DNA from: Nesterenkonia sandarakina
GTDB lineage: Bacteria; Actinomycetota; Actinomycetes; Actinomycetales; Micrococcaceae
Reading direction: 5' to 3'
Assembly: GCF_003003175.1 (NCBI RefSeq)
Contig: NZ_PVTY01000003.1
Coordinates: forward strand, 124,001 to 188,000
Length of the DNA stretch: 64,000 nucleotides
The position numbers were made by a program, and so were the translations under genes. A model generated the notes under the pieces. It was given only the letters and a program-made list of their open reading frames with translations, ran no database searches and was not told the DNA's origin. Of the stretch, positions 6,756 to 16,226 are shown piece by piece; within the stretch, counting starts at the first letter, position 1; each line of letters opens with the position of its first letter.

Positions 6756-8933
6756 ATGGTGACAACTCTCCCGTACGGGTCCTGGCCTTCGACCATCTCC
6801 GCCGAGCAGCTCGCCGTCGGCGGCAACCGGCTGGGCAGCCCGCAGTGGGTGGGCGAGCAGCTCTGGTGGAGCGAGGCGCTGGCGGTTGAGGGCGGCCGGC
6901 AGACCATCGTGCGGACCGCGGCAGATCCGCTCGCGACGCCGCACCACGACGACGACGCGGCCCGCCTGACCCCTTCGACGCGCCCGCACACCGTGACCGT
7001 GCTGCCCGCGCCGTTCAACGCCCGGTCTCGGGTCCACGAGTACGGGGGCTCCTCGTGGATCGCGCTGCCCGCGAGGACCGCAGCAGGACTCGGGCTGCCA
7101 GCCGGCGCTCGGCCCGGCGACCACGGCTTTGATGCGCCGCTGGTGTTGTTCGTGAACTTCGCCGACCAGCGGGTCTACGCCTTCGCCGAGGGTGGTGCTC
7201 CGCAGCCGATCAGCCCGGTGGGTCCCGAGGTGGCTGAAGCCGGGGGGCCCTCGCTGCGCTGGGCCCAGCCCACGGCGGTCTCGCTCGCCGACGGGGCCGT
7301 CGAGGTCTGGTGGGTCTGTGAGGAGCACCTGGACGGAGCAGATGCTGACGGTGCGCCGCTGATCGAACGCTATATCGCGGCGCTCCCACTGGACGGGACA
7401 GCCGCCGAGGATCAGCTCGCGGTGCGCAAGGTCACCCCGTCCTCGCGCTTCGTCGCGCACCCGCAGCTCTCACCTGATGGGACCCAGCTGGCCTGGATCT
7501 CCTGGGAGCATCCGCAGATGCCGTGGGACGGCACCGAGCTGCACCTGGGCCGGGTCGCCGGCGGGATCGTGGTCGAGGACACCGTGCTCGACGGCGGGCC
7601 TGAGGTGTCGGTGCTGCAGCCGCAGTGGCGTCGCGACGGGGAGCTGCTCTACCTCAGCGACCGCTCCGGCTGGTGGAACCCCTGGACGGTGCAGACCACG
7701 GCCCAGAACGGGACGCAGACCGGGAGCCGGACCGGCGCTGCGGGGACCGAGGGTCCGCAGCAGCTGCTGGTCGATGAGCAGGAGTATGCCGGGCCGCTGT
7801 GGCAGCTCGGCGCGCGCTGGCTCACCATGATCGACGCCGACCACGCGCTGAGCATCCACGGCACCGCCACGGACTCGCTCGGCGTGTTGAACCTCGCGAC
7901 CGGGACGGTGACGCCGCTGCAGCTCCCGCACACCACGATCTCCGGAGTGAGCCTGCGTCACGACGGGGCGCTCGCGCTGCACGGCGCCTCGAGGACCGAG
8001 TTCGCCGCGATCAGCCTGGGTCACCTCGAGAGCACCGACGGGCAGTGGCACCTGAAGGGCCTCGGCGTCCTCCGGTCCTCCCGTGATGACGCCCCCGACC
8101 CGGGGCTGCTGCCGGCTCCGGAGCCGATCACGGTGCGCGACAGGGCCGGGCAGGCGATCCACGCAGTGCTCTACCGGCCGCGTCAGGTCGGATTCGCCGC
8201 TCCGGCGGGGGAGCTGCCCCCGTTCATCGCCCAGGTCCACGGCGGACCCACCGGACAGGCCGCCGTCGGGCTCTCGCTGGGGATCGCCTATTACACCTCG
8301 CGCGGCATCGGAGTGGTGGACATCAACTACGGCGGATCCACCGGGTTCGGCCGGGCCTACCGCGACCGGCTCAAGGGGCAGTGGGGAGTGGTGGACGTCG
8401 CGGACACCGTCGCGGTGATGGAGCACCTGGTCGCGGAGGGCATCGCCGACCCTGCGCGGCTGGGGATCGAGGGAGGCAGCGCCGGAGGATGGACCACGCT
8501 GGCGTGTCTGACCCGCACCGAGACCTTCGCCGCGGGAGTCTCCAGCTTCGGGGTGGCCGACCTGGTCGCGCTGGCCGAGGACACCCACGACTTCGAGTCG
8601 CGCTACCTCGACGGGCTCGTCGGGCCCTATCCCGAGGCGGCCGCGATCTACCGCGAGCGGGCGCCGCTGAACCACGTGGACTCGTTGAACTGCCCGGTGC
8701 TGCTGCTCCAGGGCGACGAGGACCCGATCGTGCCCCCGAACCAGGCAGAGTTGTTCCGCGACGCCCTGGCCGCGAAGTCGATCCCGCACGCGTATCTGCT
8801 CTTCGCCGGGGAGCAGCACGGGTTCCGCAAGGCCGAGAACATCATCACCAGCTTCGAGGCCTCGCTCAGCTTCTACGGCCAGATCTTCGGGTTCGAGCCG
8901 GAGGGGATCCCGCACCTCGAGCTGAGCCGCTGA
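6756..8933 (+). CDS. S9 family (prolyl oligopeptidase-type) serine peptidase
   Basis: A 725-residue cytosolic peptidase, probably acting on short peptides. Residues 1 to about 470 form a beta-propeller-like region with short repeated WD/Asp-rich strands. The C-terminal alpha/beta-hydrolase domain carries the triad: Ser near 574 in GGSAGGW, Asp near 655 in QGDEDPIVPP, and His near 688 in EQHGFRKAE. NYGGSTGFGR before the nucleophile is typical of S9C acylaminoacyl-peptidase relatives. No signal peptide is seen. I start at ATG 6756 because a TACACT box ends 6 nt before it. A GTG at 6684 would lie upstream of that promoter. It is not part of the mycobacterial mca block and looks interleaved. Confidence 0.9.
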   Translation: MVTTLPYGSWPSTISAEQLAVGGNRLGSPQWVGEQLWWSEALAVEGGRQTIVRTAADPLATPHHDDDAARLTPSTRPHTVTVLPAPFNARSRVHEYGGSSWIALPARTAAGLGLPAGARPGDHGFDAPLVLFVNFADQRVYAFAEGGAPQPISPVGPEVAEAGGPSLRWAQPTAVSLADGAVEVWWVCEEHLDGADADGAPLIERYIAALPLDGTAAEDQLAVRKVTPSSRFVAHPQLSPDGTQLAWISWEHPQMPWDGTELHLGRVAGGIVVEDTVLDGGPEVSVLQPQWRRDGELLYLSDRSGWWNPWTVQTTAQNGTQTGSRTGAAGTEGPQQLLVDEQEYAGPLWQLGARWLTMIDADHALSIHGTATDSLGVLNLATGTVTPLQLPHTTISGVSLRHDGALALHGASRTEFAAISLGHLESTDGQWHLKGLGVLRSSRDDAPDPGLLPAPEPITVRDRAGQAIHAVLYRPRQVGFAAPAGELPPFIAQVHGGPTGQAAVGLSLGIAYYTSRGIGVVDINYGGSTGFGRAYRDRLKGQWGVVDVADTVAVMEHLVAEGIADPARLGIEGGSAGGWTTLACLTRTETFAAGVSSFGVADLVALAEDTHDFESRYLDGLVGPYPEAAAIYRERAPLNHVDSLNCPVLLLQGDEDPIVPPNQAELFRDALAAKSIPHAYLLFAGEQHGFRKAENIITSFEASLSFYGQIFGFEPEGIPHLELSR

Positions 8934-9011
8934 GCCCCCACCGTCGTTGAGCGGCCGCCCCGGAGAGCGGAGTCGCTCGACGCCCGGTCGCGGGTGCGCG
9001 AGACTTGGCGG

Positions 9012-11312
9012 ATGGGACACCGCCTCGCCGCAAGCTCGTCGCTCTACCTCCGCTCCCATGCGGAGAACCCCGTGGACTGGCGCCCCTGGGGAGCCGAGGC
9101 CTTCGCCGAGGCGCGCCGCCGCGACGTCCCGGTCTTCGTGTCCATCGGCTACGCGGCCTGCCACTGGTGCCATGTGATGGCGGCCGAGTCCTTTGCGGAT
9201 CCGGCGCTCGCAGAGACGCTGAATGAGCGGTTCGTCGCGATCAAGGTGGACCGCGAGGAGCACCCGGATGTGGATGACACCTATATGGCCGCCACCCAGG
9301 CGATGACCGGGCAGGGCGGCTGGCCGATGAGCGTCTTCACCCTGCCCGACGCCCGGGTCTTCCACGCCGGCACCTATTTCCCGCCCCGCCGGATCGGACA
9401 GGTCCCCTCCTTCGCCGAGGTCCTCGACGCCGTCCACCAGGCCTGGACCGAGCGCCGCACGGAGGTCGAGACCTCCGCGGGCAAGATCGCGGCGTCCCTC
9501 GGAGCTCAGCGCCGACAGCAGGCCGGGCTGGCCACCACGGTGTACACCCAGGACGACGACGGCGCGCGCCGCCCCGCCGGCGCCTCAGCCAGCGCCGCGC
9601 AGCGGGTCCCGGAGAGCGGACCTGCGGGGACGCCTGACGCGGCGCCGGAGCCGGTCACGATCGACCCTGCGGAGCTCGACGGTCTTGTCTCCGACGCGCT
9701 GGCGGTGCTGAGCGAGCAGGAGGACCCGGTCCACGGAGGCTTCGGCTCCGCGCCGAAGTTCCCGCCCTCCGCGCTGCTGGGCTTCCTGCTGGAGGAGTCG
9801 GTCTGGGACCCAGGCTCCGCCGCCGCGGGACTGGCGGTCCGGACCGTGGAGGCCCTCGGACGGTCCGCGCTCTTCGACCAGGTCGAGGGCGGCTTCGCCC
9901 GCTACGCCACCGATCTCGCCTGGGCGCTGCCGCACTTCGAGAAGATGCTCTATGACAATGCCCAGCTCATCGGTCACTGGGCCCGACTCAGCGTGCACCC
10001 CGCCGCAGACGCGGAGTCGCGTGCGCACGCCGAGCGCCAGGCCCGGCTCAGCCTGGACTGGCTCACCGAGCGGATGCTGCTGCCCGACTCCGGCCTGCTC
10101 GCCTCCTCGCTCGACGCCGACACCGTGGACTCCCGGGGCCAGCACGCCGAGGGGGCCACCTACCTGTTCTCCGACGCCGAGCTGCACGAAGCCGCCCGGG
10201 CCGCAGGGCTGGGGGAGGAGCAGGCACAGCAGCTGGTGGCGCTGAACCGGGGGGTGCCCGCCGATGAGCAGTCGATCACCCACGGCGCCCCGCTGAACAT
10301 CGGTGCGCAGACTCCGCGGACCCTGCACTTCGACGAACCGCTGACCGGGGCGCAGATGCAGCTCTGGGAGCAGATCGCGCCGGAGCTGCGCCGTCGTCGT
10401 GCGCTGCGCGATCAGCCGGCACGGGATGAGAAGGTCGTGGCGGCCTGGAATGCGCAGGCGGTCTCCTCGATGGCGACGGCCGCGGCGCTCTGGGACGACG
10501 CCGCACTGCTGGCCCGGGCCGAGGCGCTCGCCGAGCGGCTCTGGCAGACCCACGTCACGCTCGAGCCCGGTGATGATCCCGGCCGTGATCCCCACGGTGA
10601 TCCCGCAGCTGAGACCGACGGGATCCAGCCGGCCGGCAGGGCGAGCGTGCGGCGCATCTCCTACGCCGGGGTGCCCGCGGTCGAGCCCGGGGGTCTCGCC
10701 GATCACGCGCATGTCGCGGCGGCCTGCTTCCAGCTGAGCTCCGCCGGCGCCGACGCCGCGTGGTTGCGCCGCGGGCACGCCGTGCTGCGCCAGATCCTGG
10801 AGAACCTCGTGCGCCGCGAGAACGGGGAGCTGCAGCTGCTGGAGAGCCCGGACACCACGGGGCTGCTCGCCACCGCCGCACAGGGACCGCTGCTGGCGAC
10901 CCCGCTGGATGGTCCCGAGCCCAGCAGCGTGGCCGCCCTGGCCCAGGCGCTGCAGATGGCCGAGGCGCTGGAGCTGCTGGGCACCGAGGACCTCAGGCCC
11001 GCCCAGATCCTGCAGCATGTGAAGCTTGCCGCGGCGAAGGCGCCCACGGTGATCGGGGCCTCCCTGCTGGTCGCCCGCCGTGCAGGGCGCAGATCGCCGG
11101 CCTTCCGGTTCCTCTCCGGGACCGCTGAGGATCTGGCACAGGTGCGTCGGATCGGCGCGCTGCACGGGGTGCCGGTGGAACCGGTTCCAGCGGAGACTGC
11201 GAGTCCTGAGGCGGAGCTTCGGCTGAGCGTGTGCCTGAACTCAGTGGGCTCGATGGTCTGCCTGCCGCCGGTGGGATCGGTGGATCAGGCCCTCGCCGCG
11301 CTGCGTGGGTAA
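9012..11312 (+). CDS. DUF255 thioredoxin-domain protein (YyaL/spermatogenesis-associated 20 family)
   Basis: A 766-residue cytosolic protein of unknown reaction. The N-terminal thioredoxin-like domain (about 1-165) carries the family hallmark CHWCH in AACHWCHVM, followed by [10 protein letters not shown] and GGWPMSVF. The C-terminal part is an alpha/alpha-barrel of the six-hairpin glycosidase type, including [12 protein letters not shown]. Start ATG 9012 gives the usual family N-terminus (short lead, then [15 protein letters not shown]). A GTG six codons upstream is in frame. A weak GAGACT lies 6 nt before 9012. It is the counterpart of Rv1084 in the conserved block, and its stop lies 29 bp from the convergent hemolysin III gene. 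Confidence 0.88.
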   Translation: MGHRLAASSSLYLRSHAENPVDWRPWGAEAFAEARRRDVPVFVSIGYAACHWCHVMAAESFADPALAETLNERFVAIKVDREEHPDVDDTYMAATQAMTGQGGWPMSVFTLPDARVFHAGTYFPPRRIGQVPSFAEVLDAVHQAWTERRTEVETSAGKIAASLGAQRRQQAGLATTVYTQDDDGARRPAGASASAAQRVPESGPAGTPDAAPEPVTIDPAELDGLVSDALAVLSEQEDPVHGGFGSAPKFPPSALLGFLLEESVWDPGSAAAGLAVRTVEALGRSALFDQVEGGFARYATDLAWALPHFEKMLYDNAQLIGHWARLSVHPAADAESRAHAERQARLSLDWLTERMLLPDSGLLASSLDADTVDSRGQHAEGATYLFSDAELHEAARAAGLGEEQAQQLVALNRGVPADEQSITHGAPLNIGAQTPRTLHFDEPLTGAQMQLWEQIAPELRRRRALRDQPARDEKVVAAWNAQAVSSMATAAALWDDAALLARAEALAERLWQTHVTLEPGDDPGRDPHGDPAAETDGIQPAGRASVRRISYAGVPAVEPGGLADHAHVAAACFQLSSAGADAAWLRRGHAVLRQILENLVRRENGELQLLESPDTTGLLATAAQGPLLATPLDGPEPSSVAALAQALQMAEALELLGTEDLRPAQILQHVKLAAAKAPTVIGASLLVARRAGRRSPAFRFLSGTAEDLAQVRRIGALHGVPVEPVPAETASPEAELRLSVCLNSVGSMVCLPPVGSVDQALAALRG

Positions 11313-11341
11313 AGACTCAGTGCCGCTGCGCGAGTGAAGAC

Positions 11342-12055
11342 TCAGCCCAGCAGGGCCAGCATGATCGCGATGTAGTGGCAGGTGAAGCCAATGAGCGTGC
11401 AGGCGTGGAAGAGTTCATGGAAGCCGAACCACTCCGGCGAGATGTTGGGTCGTTTGATCGCATAGAAGACCGCGCCGATGATGTAGGCGGCACCGCCGAC
11501 GCAGATCAAGATCGCGGCCGCCGGGTCTGCGGCGAAGAAGTCTCCCATGAAGACCAGCGCCGCGAGCCCGAGGATCACATAGCTCGGGGTGTAGAGCCAG
11601 CGTGGCGCGCTGGTCCAGAGCACCCGGAAGGCGACCCCTGCCAGTGCGCCGATCCATACCGCGACCAACAGGATCGTGTCCTTGGGCTCGGGGAGCAGCG
11701 CCAGCGTCAGCGGTGTGTAGGTGCCCGCGATGATCAGCATGATGTTCGTATGGTCCAGGCGCTTGAGGATCATGCCCGTGCGCTGTGACCAGTTGCCCAC
11801 GTGGTAGGTCGCCGAGACCGTGAACAGCATCAGCCCGGTGATCACGTAGACCACGGAGGCTGCGCGCAGCGCACCCGAGGGCGCCAGCGCGATCAGGACG
11901 ATGCCGGCGGCGAGTGCCAGGGGGATCATGCCGGCGTGGAGCCACCCGCGCAGTCGCGGCTTGCGGGTCGCGGAACCGTCGAAGGAGTCGCCGCCAGGAC
12001 CCTGCTGCGCAGATTCCAGGGGGGAGAGCTTCGTCTCACGCTGTGTCTTGGCCAC
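11342..12055 (-). CDS. Hemolysin III family (PAQR) membrane protein
   Basis: A 237-residue integral membrane protein with seven predicted helices after a cytosolic tail of about 38 residues. The PAQR/HlyIII signatures are visible: SATYHVGNWS after helix 2, RLDHTNIM before helix 3, and GFHELFHACT before the last helix, with the His/Asp/Ser set thought to bind zinc in a membrane hydrolase site. Haemolytic activity itself is not implied in environmental bacteria. GTG start (12055) lies 6 nt downstream of TAGACT, so it is probably leaderless. It is the Rv1085c position of the syntenic block, divergent from the prenyltransferase. Confidence 0.9.
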   Translation of the reverse strand: MAKTQRETKLSPLESAQQGPGGDSFDGSATRKPRLRGWLHAGMIPLALAAGIVLIALAPSGALRAASVVYVITGLMLFTVSATYHVGNWSQRTGMILKRLDHTNIMLIIAGTYTPLTLALLPEPKDTILLVAVWIGALAGVAFRVLWTSAPRWLYTPSYVILGLAALVFMGDFFAADPAAAILICVGGAAYIIGAVFYAIKRPNISPEWFGFHELFHACTLIGFTCHYIAIMLALLG

Positions 12056-12061
12056 GGCACC

Positions 12062-12067
12062 AGTCTA
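12062..12067 (-). promoter_or_regulatory. Leaderless-type -10 (TAGACT) of hemolysin III gene
   Basis: On the minus strand TAGACT is followed by 6 nt (GGTGCC) and the GTG start at 12055. TTACCG lies about 18 bp upstream as a poor -35. Confidence 0.6.
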
Positions 12068-12192
12068 GAGCCACATGTAACCGGTCGGTAACTTGATGTG
12101 TCGCACGCCGCACCCGGACCGGCGCCCGGCTCGGGCGCAGATCCGGGTGCCGTCCCTTAGGGTGGGAACGCGTCCATATTGCAGGAGGTCCC

Positions 12193-12975
12193 ATGGGGCT
12201 GCGTTCTCTCGCCTACGCCGTCTATGAACGGCAGATCAGCCGCGCGCTGCCGCAGGATCGGATCCCGCAGCATATCGGCGTGGTGGTGGACGGCAATCGA
12301 CGCTGGGCCAAGCTTGCCGGCACCCCCACCGCCGACGGGCACCTGGCGGGGGCGAACAAGATCGTGGAGTTCATCGACTGGTGCGCCGAGCTCGGCGTGC
12401 CCACGGTGACCCTCTACATGCTCTCCACCGACAATATGAGTCGCTCCGCCGAAGAGCTGGACCAGCTGATGGAGATCATCGCCGACACCCTGGAGCGGCT
12501 CTGTGAATCCCGTCCCGGCGGCCGACCCGTGCGGGTCCACCCGGTGGGCCAGCCCGAGCTGCTGCCCGCACCGCTGGCCGAACGGCTGCGCTGCGTGGAT
12601 GCCGAGCTTGCCCAGGCCGACCAGGAGCCGGCCGTGCACGTGAACGTCGCAGTGGGCTATGGCGGGCGACAGGAGATCGTCGACGCGGTCAAGGAGCTGC
12701 TGCGCGACGCCGAGTCGCAGGGACGCAGCATCAGCGAGGTGGCCGAGGAGCTCACCCCCGGGTCGATCGCCGACTGGCTCTACACCCGCGGTCAGCCCGA
12801 CCCTGATCTTATCATCCGCACCTCGGGGGAGCAGCGCCTCTCCGGCTTCCTGATGTGGCAGTCGGCGTACTCGGAGTTCTACTTCTGTGAGGCGCTGTGG
12901 CCGGACTTCCGCCGCGTGGACTTCATCCGCGCGCTGCGCGACTACGCACAGCGGCAACGGCGCTTCGGGAACTGA
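12193..12975 (+). CDS. uppS: cis-prenyltransferase (isoprenyl diphosphate synthase, UppS family)
   Basis: A 260-residue (Z)-prenyl diphosphate synthase that extends allylic diphosphates with IPP for the polyprenyl carrier of cell-wall synthesis. Motifs in order: HIGVVVDGNRRWAK with the catalytic Asp and the phosphate-binding Arg (about 30-43), LYMLSTDN (about 74), VNVAVGYGGRQEI, RTSGEQRLSGF, and SEFYFCEALWPDF with the C-terminal Glu region. It corresponds to Rv1086, which in mycobacteria makes short-chain (Z,E)-FPP, so this copy may be the short-chain enzyme rather than the main C50/C55 synthase. AGGAGG stands 5 nt before the ATG. Confidence 0.9.
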   Translation: MGLRSLAYAVYERQISRALPQDRIPQHIGVVVDGNRRWAKLAGTPTADGHLAGANKIVEFIDWCAELGVPTVTLYMLSTDNMSRSAEELDQLMEIIADTLERLCESRPGGRPVRVHPVGQPELLPAPLAERLRCVDAELAQADQEPAVHVNVAVGYGGRQEIVDAVKELLRDAESQGRSISEVAEELTPGSIADWLYTRGQPDPDLIIRTSGEQRLSGFLMWQSAYSEFYFCEALWPDFRRVDFIRALRDYAQRQRRFGN

Positions 12976-13308
12976 CGCGTCTCCTGGCCGGTGCGGTTCC
13001 AGGTCATGAGCGTCAGGGCTTGAACTGTTTACCCGTTCGTCACACGAAGATCATTCAGAACTACTGCCATGTAGTTCCATCTGAGAGTACGCTTCGAAGT
13101 GTCAGAACACTGACCGGAGAGGCCCGATCACGTATGCCAGAGGCATCACGTAGAAGGGGTCGGACCGGCCCCACCGGGCCGAACCGACCACCCCTGAGAA
13201 TCACAACGGGGACAGTTCAAGGTTCCGCCACGAGCCGGATGCGCCACCAGGCGCCGTCCACCATGACTCGCGGTCGGGACCTTCTGTGTTTCCGGATATG
13301 GAGAAATC
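12976..13308 (+). other. 333-bp structured leader/intergenic region upstream of phoH
   Basis: No gene was found. The stretch holds several inverted repeats: TTCG/CGAA (13037-13048), GAACTAC-N6-GTAGTTC (13058-13077), AGTGT-N4-ACACT (about 13099-13112), ATGCC-N3-GGCAT and a two-stem GGTCGG/CCGACC plus GGCCC/GGGCC hairpin (about 13158-13189). No clear promoter hexamer pair or known riboswitch class was recognised. It may be a structured 5' leader or a small RNA. Confidence 0.4.
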
Positions 13309-14685
13309 GTGGCCTCCTCGAATCTGACCCCTGCAACGCCTGACTCCGTCAGCAGCGATGCGCTCGACTCTGCGATCGCCGATGTGATCGCGCAGAAGTC
13401 CTATGTGATCGACACCTCGGTGCTGCTCTCGGACCCGAAGGCCTTCCTGAGGTTCGCCGAGCATGAGGTGATCCTCCCCGTCGTCGTCATCTCCGAGCTG
13501 GAGAAGAAGCGTCACGACGCGGAGCTGGGGTACTTCGCCCGCTCGTCGCTGCGGCTGCTCGATGAGCTTCGAGTGAAGCACGGGGCGCTGAATCGGCCGA
13601 TCCCGCTCAACGACCTGGGCGGACAGCTGCTGGTGGAGCTCAACCACATCTCACTGGACGTCCTCCCGCAGGGCTTCCGCGGCTCCGACAACGACGCGCG
13701 GATCCTCGCGGTGGCGAAGAACTTCGCCGACGAAGGCCGTGAGGTCACCGTGGTGTCCAAGGACCTGCCGATGCGGGTGAAGGCCTCCGCCATGGGACTC
13801 GCGGCCGATGAGTACCGCAATGAATGGGTCACCGATTCCGGCTGGACCGGACTGGCCGAGGTCAGCGCCAGCTCCGAGCAGATAGCTCAGCTCTACGAGG
13901 GCGAGAAGATCGACCTCGAGGACGCCGAAGAGCTGCCGGTGAACACCGGACTGGTGATCTCCTCCGATCGCGGCTCCGCGCTGGGCCGGGTCAAGCAGAA
14001 CGGCGCCTCCCACAAATACGTCCAGGTGGTCCGCGGAGATCGCGAGGTCTTCGGGCTGCACGGACGCTCCGCCGAGCAGCGACTGGCCATCGACATGCTG
14101 ATGGACCCGGAGCTGGGCATCGTCTCGATGGGAGGTCGAGCCGGAACGGGGAAGTCCGCGCTGGCCCTCTGCGCCGGGCTCGAAGCCGTCCTGGAGCGCG
14201 GCGAGCACAAGAAGATCATCGTCTTCCGACCGCTCTACGCCGTGGGAGGCCAGGAGCTGGGCTACCTGCCCGGCTCCGAGGCGGAGAAGATGAACCCCTG
14301 GGGACAGGCGGTCTATGACACGCTCGGCGCGCTGGTCTCGGAGAACGCGCTCGATGAGGTGATGCACCGCGGGCTGCTCGAGGTGCTGCCGCTGACCCAT
14401 ATCCGCGGGCGCTCGCTGCATGACGCCTGGGTGATCGTGGACGAGGCGCAGTCGCTGGAGAAGAACGTGCTGCTCACCGTGATGTCCCGGATGGGACAGA
14501 ATTCAAAGATCGTGCTCACCCACGACGTCGCCCAGCGGGACAACCTCCGGGTGGGCCGGCACGACGGCATCGCCGCGGTGGTCGAGATCCTCAAGGGCAA
14601 CCCGCTCTTCGGCCACGTCACACTGACCCGCTCGGAACGCTCCCGGATCGCGGCGCTGGTCACCGAGCTGCTCGAAGACGCCTAG
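13309..14685 (+). CDS. PhoH family protein with N-terminal PIN domain (PhoH2 type)
   Basis: A 458-residue fusion of a PIN RNase domain and a PhoH ATPase. Mycobacterial PhoH2 is an RNA helicase/RNase. The PIN domain (about 24-160) begins [12 protein letters not shown] with acidic catalytic residues and ISELEKKR. The PhoH part has the Walker [10 protein letters not shown] (about 275-284), the [12 protein letters not shown] segment and the Walker B-type VIVDEAQS. Start is GTG 13309 with TATGGAG upstream. Unlike mycobacterial phoH2, no separate antitoxin-like ORF was identified directly upstream; instead there is a long structured leader. It matches the Rv1095 position. Confidence 0.92.
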   Translation: MASSNLTPATPDSVSSDALDSAIADVIAQKSYVIDTSVLLSDPKAFLRFAEHEVILPVVVISELEKKRHDAELGYFARSSLRLLDELRVKHGALNRPIPLNDLGGQLLVELNHISLDVLPQGFRGSDNDARILAVAKNFADEGREVTVVSKDLPMRVKASAMGLAADEYRNEWVTDSGWTGLAEVSASSEQIAQLYEGEKIDLEDAEELPVNTGLVISSDRGSALGRVKQNGASHKYVQVVRGDREVFGLHGRSAEQRLAIDMLMDPELGIVSMGGRAGTGKSALALCAGLEAVLERGEHKKIIVFRPLYAVGGQELGYLPGSEAEKMNPWGQAVYDTLGALVSENALDEVMHRGLLEVLPLTHIRGRSLHDAWVIVDEAQSLEKNVLLTVMSRMGQNSKIVLTHDVAQRDNLRVGRHDGIAAVVEILKGNPLFGHVTLTRSERSRIAALVTELLEDA

Positions 14686-14702
14686 GCTCGCGGCGGCTGA
14701 AT

Positions 14703-14733
14703 GCGCCCCGTCTGCCCAGGGTGGGCGGGGCGC
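14703..14733. terminator. Hairpin between convergent phoH and rhomboid genes
   Basis: GCGCCCCG (14703-14710) and GCCC (14714-14717) pair with GGGC GGGGCGC (14723-14733), leaving a 3-nt bulge and a short loop. Confidence 0.6.
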
Positions 14734-14738
14734 TCGGC

Positions 14739-15443
14739 TCAGCGCCGCGCGAGCTTCTTCTGGGACTTCTCGCCCCGGAGGGATCTGGTGAAGATGAAGG
14801 CCACGATCACTCCAGCCAGCGCGCCGGCCAGGTGACCGGACCAGGAGACTCCGCCCGGGCTCAGCGGCGTCATGGCCATGAGCATGCTCAGTCCGTAGAG
14901 GAACATCACGGCCAGGGAGAAGATCACCGCGAGGATCCGGCGGGTGATGAAGCCGTAGGCGACCAGGAAGCTCGCGAAGCCGTAGATCACGGCGGAGGCC
15001 CCGATGTGCAGCCCGCCGCAGTCGAAGCCCTCCGGGGCGTGGCAGACCCACGGCGTCCCCCCGATCCAGAGCAGCACGCCGGAGAGCAGCCAGATCATGG
15101 CGGTGATCGTCACGAATCGCCGAGTCAGCAGCGAGAGCATGCCTCCGAGGAACAGCCAGGACATCGAATTTCCCAGAAGATGCCCGAAGCCGCCGTGCAG
15201 CAGCGGCATGAACACGATGCCGAGCAGGCCGTCGACGTCGCGAGCCTGCAGTCCCAGCGCCCGATTCATCCAGTTCCCGGTGAAGACCATCACCAGGTAC
15301 ACCGCCCACATGCCGGCCAGCGGCACGACGACGGGCAGGAAGGTCCGACCGAAGGTCGACCTCAGGTCGGTGCTCAGCGATTCCCAGGAATCGCCGGCGC
15401 TGATCGGTGCGTCTGCTCGGCCTCGCTGGAATGCTCTGCTCAT
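14739..15443 (-). CDS. Rhomboid family intramembrane serine protease
   Basis: A 234-residue polytopic membrane protein with six hydrophobic helices after a cytosolic tail of about 30 residues. The rhomboid signatures are present: HGGFGHLLGNSMSW in helix 2, the nucleophile Ser in IGASAVIYG in helix 4 and the catalytic His in SGHLAGALAG in helix 6. Such proteases cleave membrane-spanning substrates within or near the bilayer; the substrate is unknown. ATG 15443 sits 6 nt after TAGCAT on the minus strand, so the mRNA is probably leaderless. An in-frame GTG lies immediately upstream. It is convergent with phoH and divergent from marR. Confidence 0.92.
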   Translation of the reverse strand: MSRAFQRGRADAPISAGDSWESLSTDLRSTFGRTFLPVVVPLAGMWAVYLVMVFTGNWMNRALGLQARDVDGLLGIVFMPLLHGGFGHLLGNSMSWLFLGGMLSLLTRRFVTITAMIWLLSGVLLWIGGTPWVCHAPEGFDCGGLHIGASAVIYGFASFLVAYGFITRRILAVIFSLAVMFLYGLSMLMAMTPLSPGGVSWSGHLAGALAGVIVAFIFTRSLRGEKSQKKLARR

Positions 15444-15449
15444 CACCCC

Positions 15450-15455
15450 ATGCTA
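15450..15455 (-). promoter_or_regulatory. Leaderless-type -10 (TAGCAT) of rhomboid gene
   Basis: TAGCAT on the minus strand is followed by GGGGTG and the ATG at 15443, a 6-nt gap with no room for a Shine-Dalgarno. Confidence 0.6.
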
Positions 15456-15527
15456 CGCAGGCCAGGGGCCCGGCGTGCGACGGCGCTGGCAGTCGCAGTT
15501 CTGGTGCCCTATCATTGCCTAGACGGG

Positions 15528-15554
15528 CTAACACTTAGTCTGTGCAACTATTGC
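15528..15554 (+). promoter_or_regulatory. Twin palindromes upstream of marR (candidate operator)
   Basis: CTAA-CAC-TTAG (15528-15538) and GCAA-CTA-TTGC (15544-15554) are both 11-bp perfect dyads. Their centres are 16 bp apart and they lie about 35-60 bp before the marR ATG. TAGTCT (15536-15541) could be a -10 between them. Autoregulation by MarR is inferred. Confidence 0.5.
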
Positions 15555-15588
15555 GATGTGATGGCCTGTGCGCCGTCCCGAGGTGGAG

Positions 15589-16122
15589 ATGTCGAAGGAC
15601 GAAGCCGGACGCCAGCCCCTCGAGCGGGTTGAAGCCCCCGATGCCCCGACGCCTCGACCCGGCGGCTATTGGTATCAGGGCTCAGGCCATGCGCCGAGTT
15701 CGGTGGAGGTGCTGAACCTGCTGCGCCGGTACCGAGAGTCCGAGCGGCGAATGCGCTCGCGCACCCGGGAGTCGATGAGCATGGGGGAGACCGACCTGCT
15801 CGCCCTGCGCTACGTGCTGCGCGCCCAGTCCGCCGGAGAGCTGCTGCGCCAGCGCGATCTCGCCCGAGAGCTGGACATCAGCGCCGCCTCCGTCAGCGTG
15901 CTGGTTGACCGACTGATCCGTGACGGCTACGTCCGGCGCGTCCCCTTCCCCAGCGACCGCCGCTCGGTGGCCATCGAACCCACGATCTCCGGTGACCACG
16001 AGGTGCGCGAGACGCTCAGCGAGATGCACCGCCGGATGCTCGAGACCGTGGAGACTCTCACCGAGGTCGAGCGCGCCGCGGTGGCCAAGTTCCTCAGCGG
16101 ACTGATCACCAGCGTCGACTGA
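15589..16122 (+). CDS. MarR family transcriptional regulator
   Basis: A 177-residue winged-helix regulator. After a Pro-rich N-terminal extension of about 45 residues, it shows the MarR architecture: dimerisation helix (SVEVLNLLRRYRESERR), the GETDLLALRYVL helix, the recognition helix region LARELDISAASVSVLVDRLIRDGYVRR, the wing FPSDRRSVAIEPT, and C-terminal helices. ATG 15589 is chosen because GAGG lies about 5 nt upstream. An in-frame GTG at 15568 would lie close to the candidate operator. Two adjacent palindromes upstream suggest autoregulation. No cysteine or obvious ligand pocket motif indicates the signal. Confidence 0.88.
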   Translation: MSKDEAGRQPLERVEAPDAPTPRPGGYWYQGSGHAPSSVEVLNLLRRYRESERRMRSRTRESMSMGETDLLALRYVLRAQSAGELLRQRDLARELDISAASVSVLVDRLIRDGYVRRVPFPSDRRSVAIEPTISGDHEVRETLSEMHRRMLETVETLTEVERAAVAKFLSGLITSVD

Positions 16123-16214
16123 TCACCCGTGACGACTGAGCTCCGCGCCGACGACCTGCGGTTCTCGAGCCGCCCGGCTGCGCGTCACAGTGCTGGCCTC
16201 GAGCGATCGGTTAT

Positions 16215-16220
16215 TAGACT
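16215..16220 (+). promoter_or_regulatory. Leaderless-type -10 (TAGACT) of fumC
   Basis: TAGACT ends 6 nt before the fumC ATG at 16227. The gap GAGGCT could also act as a very close Shine-Dalgarno, but the spacing fits a leaderless start better. Confidence 0.55.
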
Positions 16221-16226
16221 GAGGCT

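Noticed and set aside
11313-11344. Direct repeat AAGACTCAG at the ends of the DUF255 and hemolysin III genes
   Set aside because: Only two 9-bp copies 22 bp apart, with no palindrome or mobile-element context; likely chance.
12976-13308. c-di-AMP (ydaO) riboswitch before phoH
   Set aside because: Some GGAGAGG- and hairpin-like pieces are present, but the conserved ydaO core sequences were not found.
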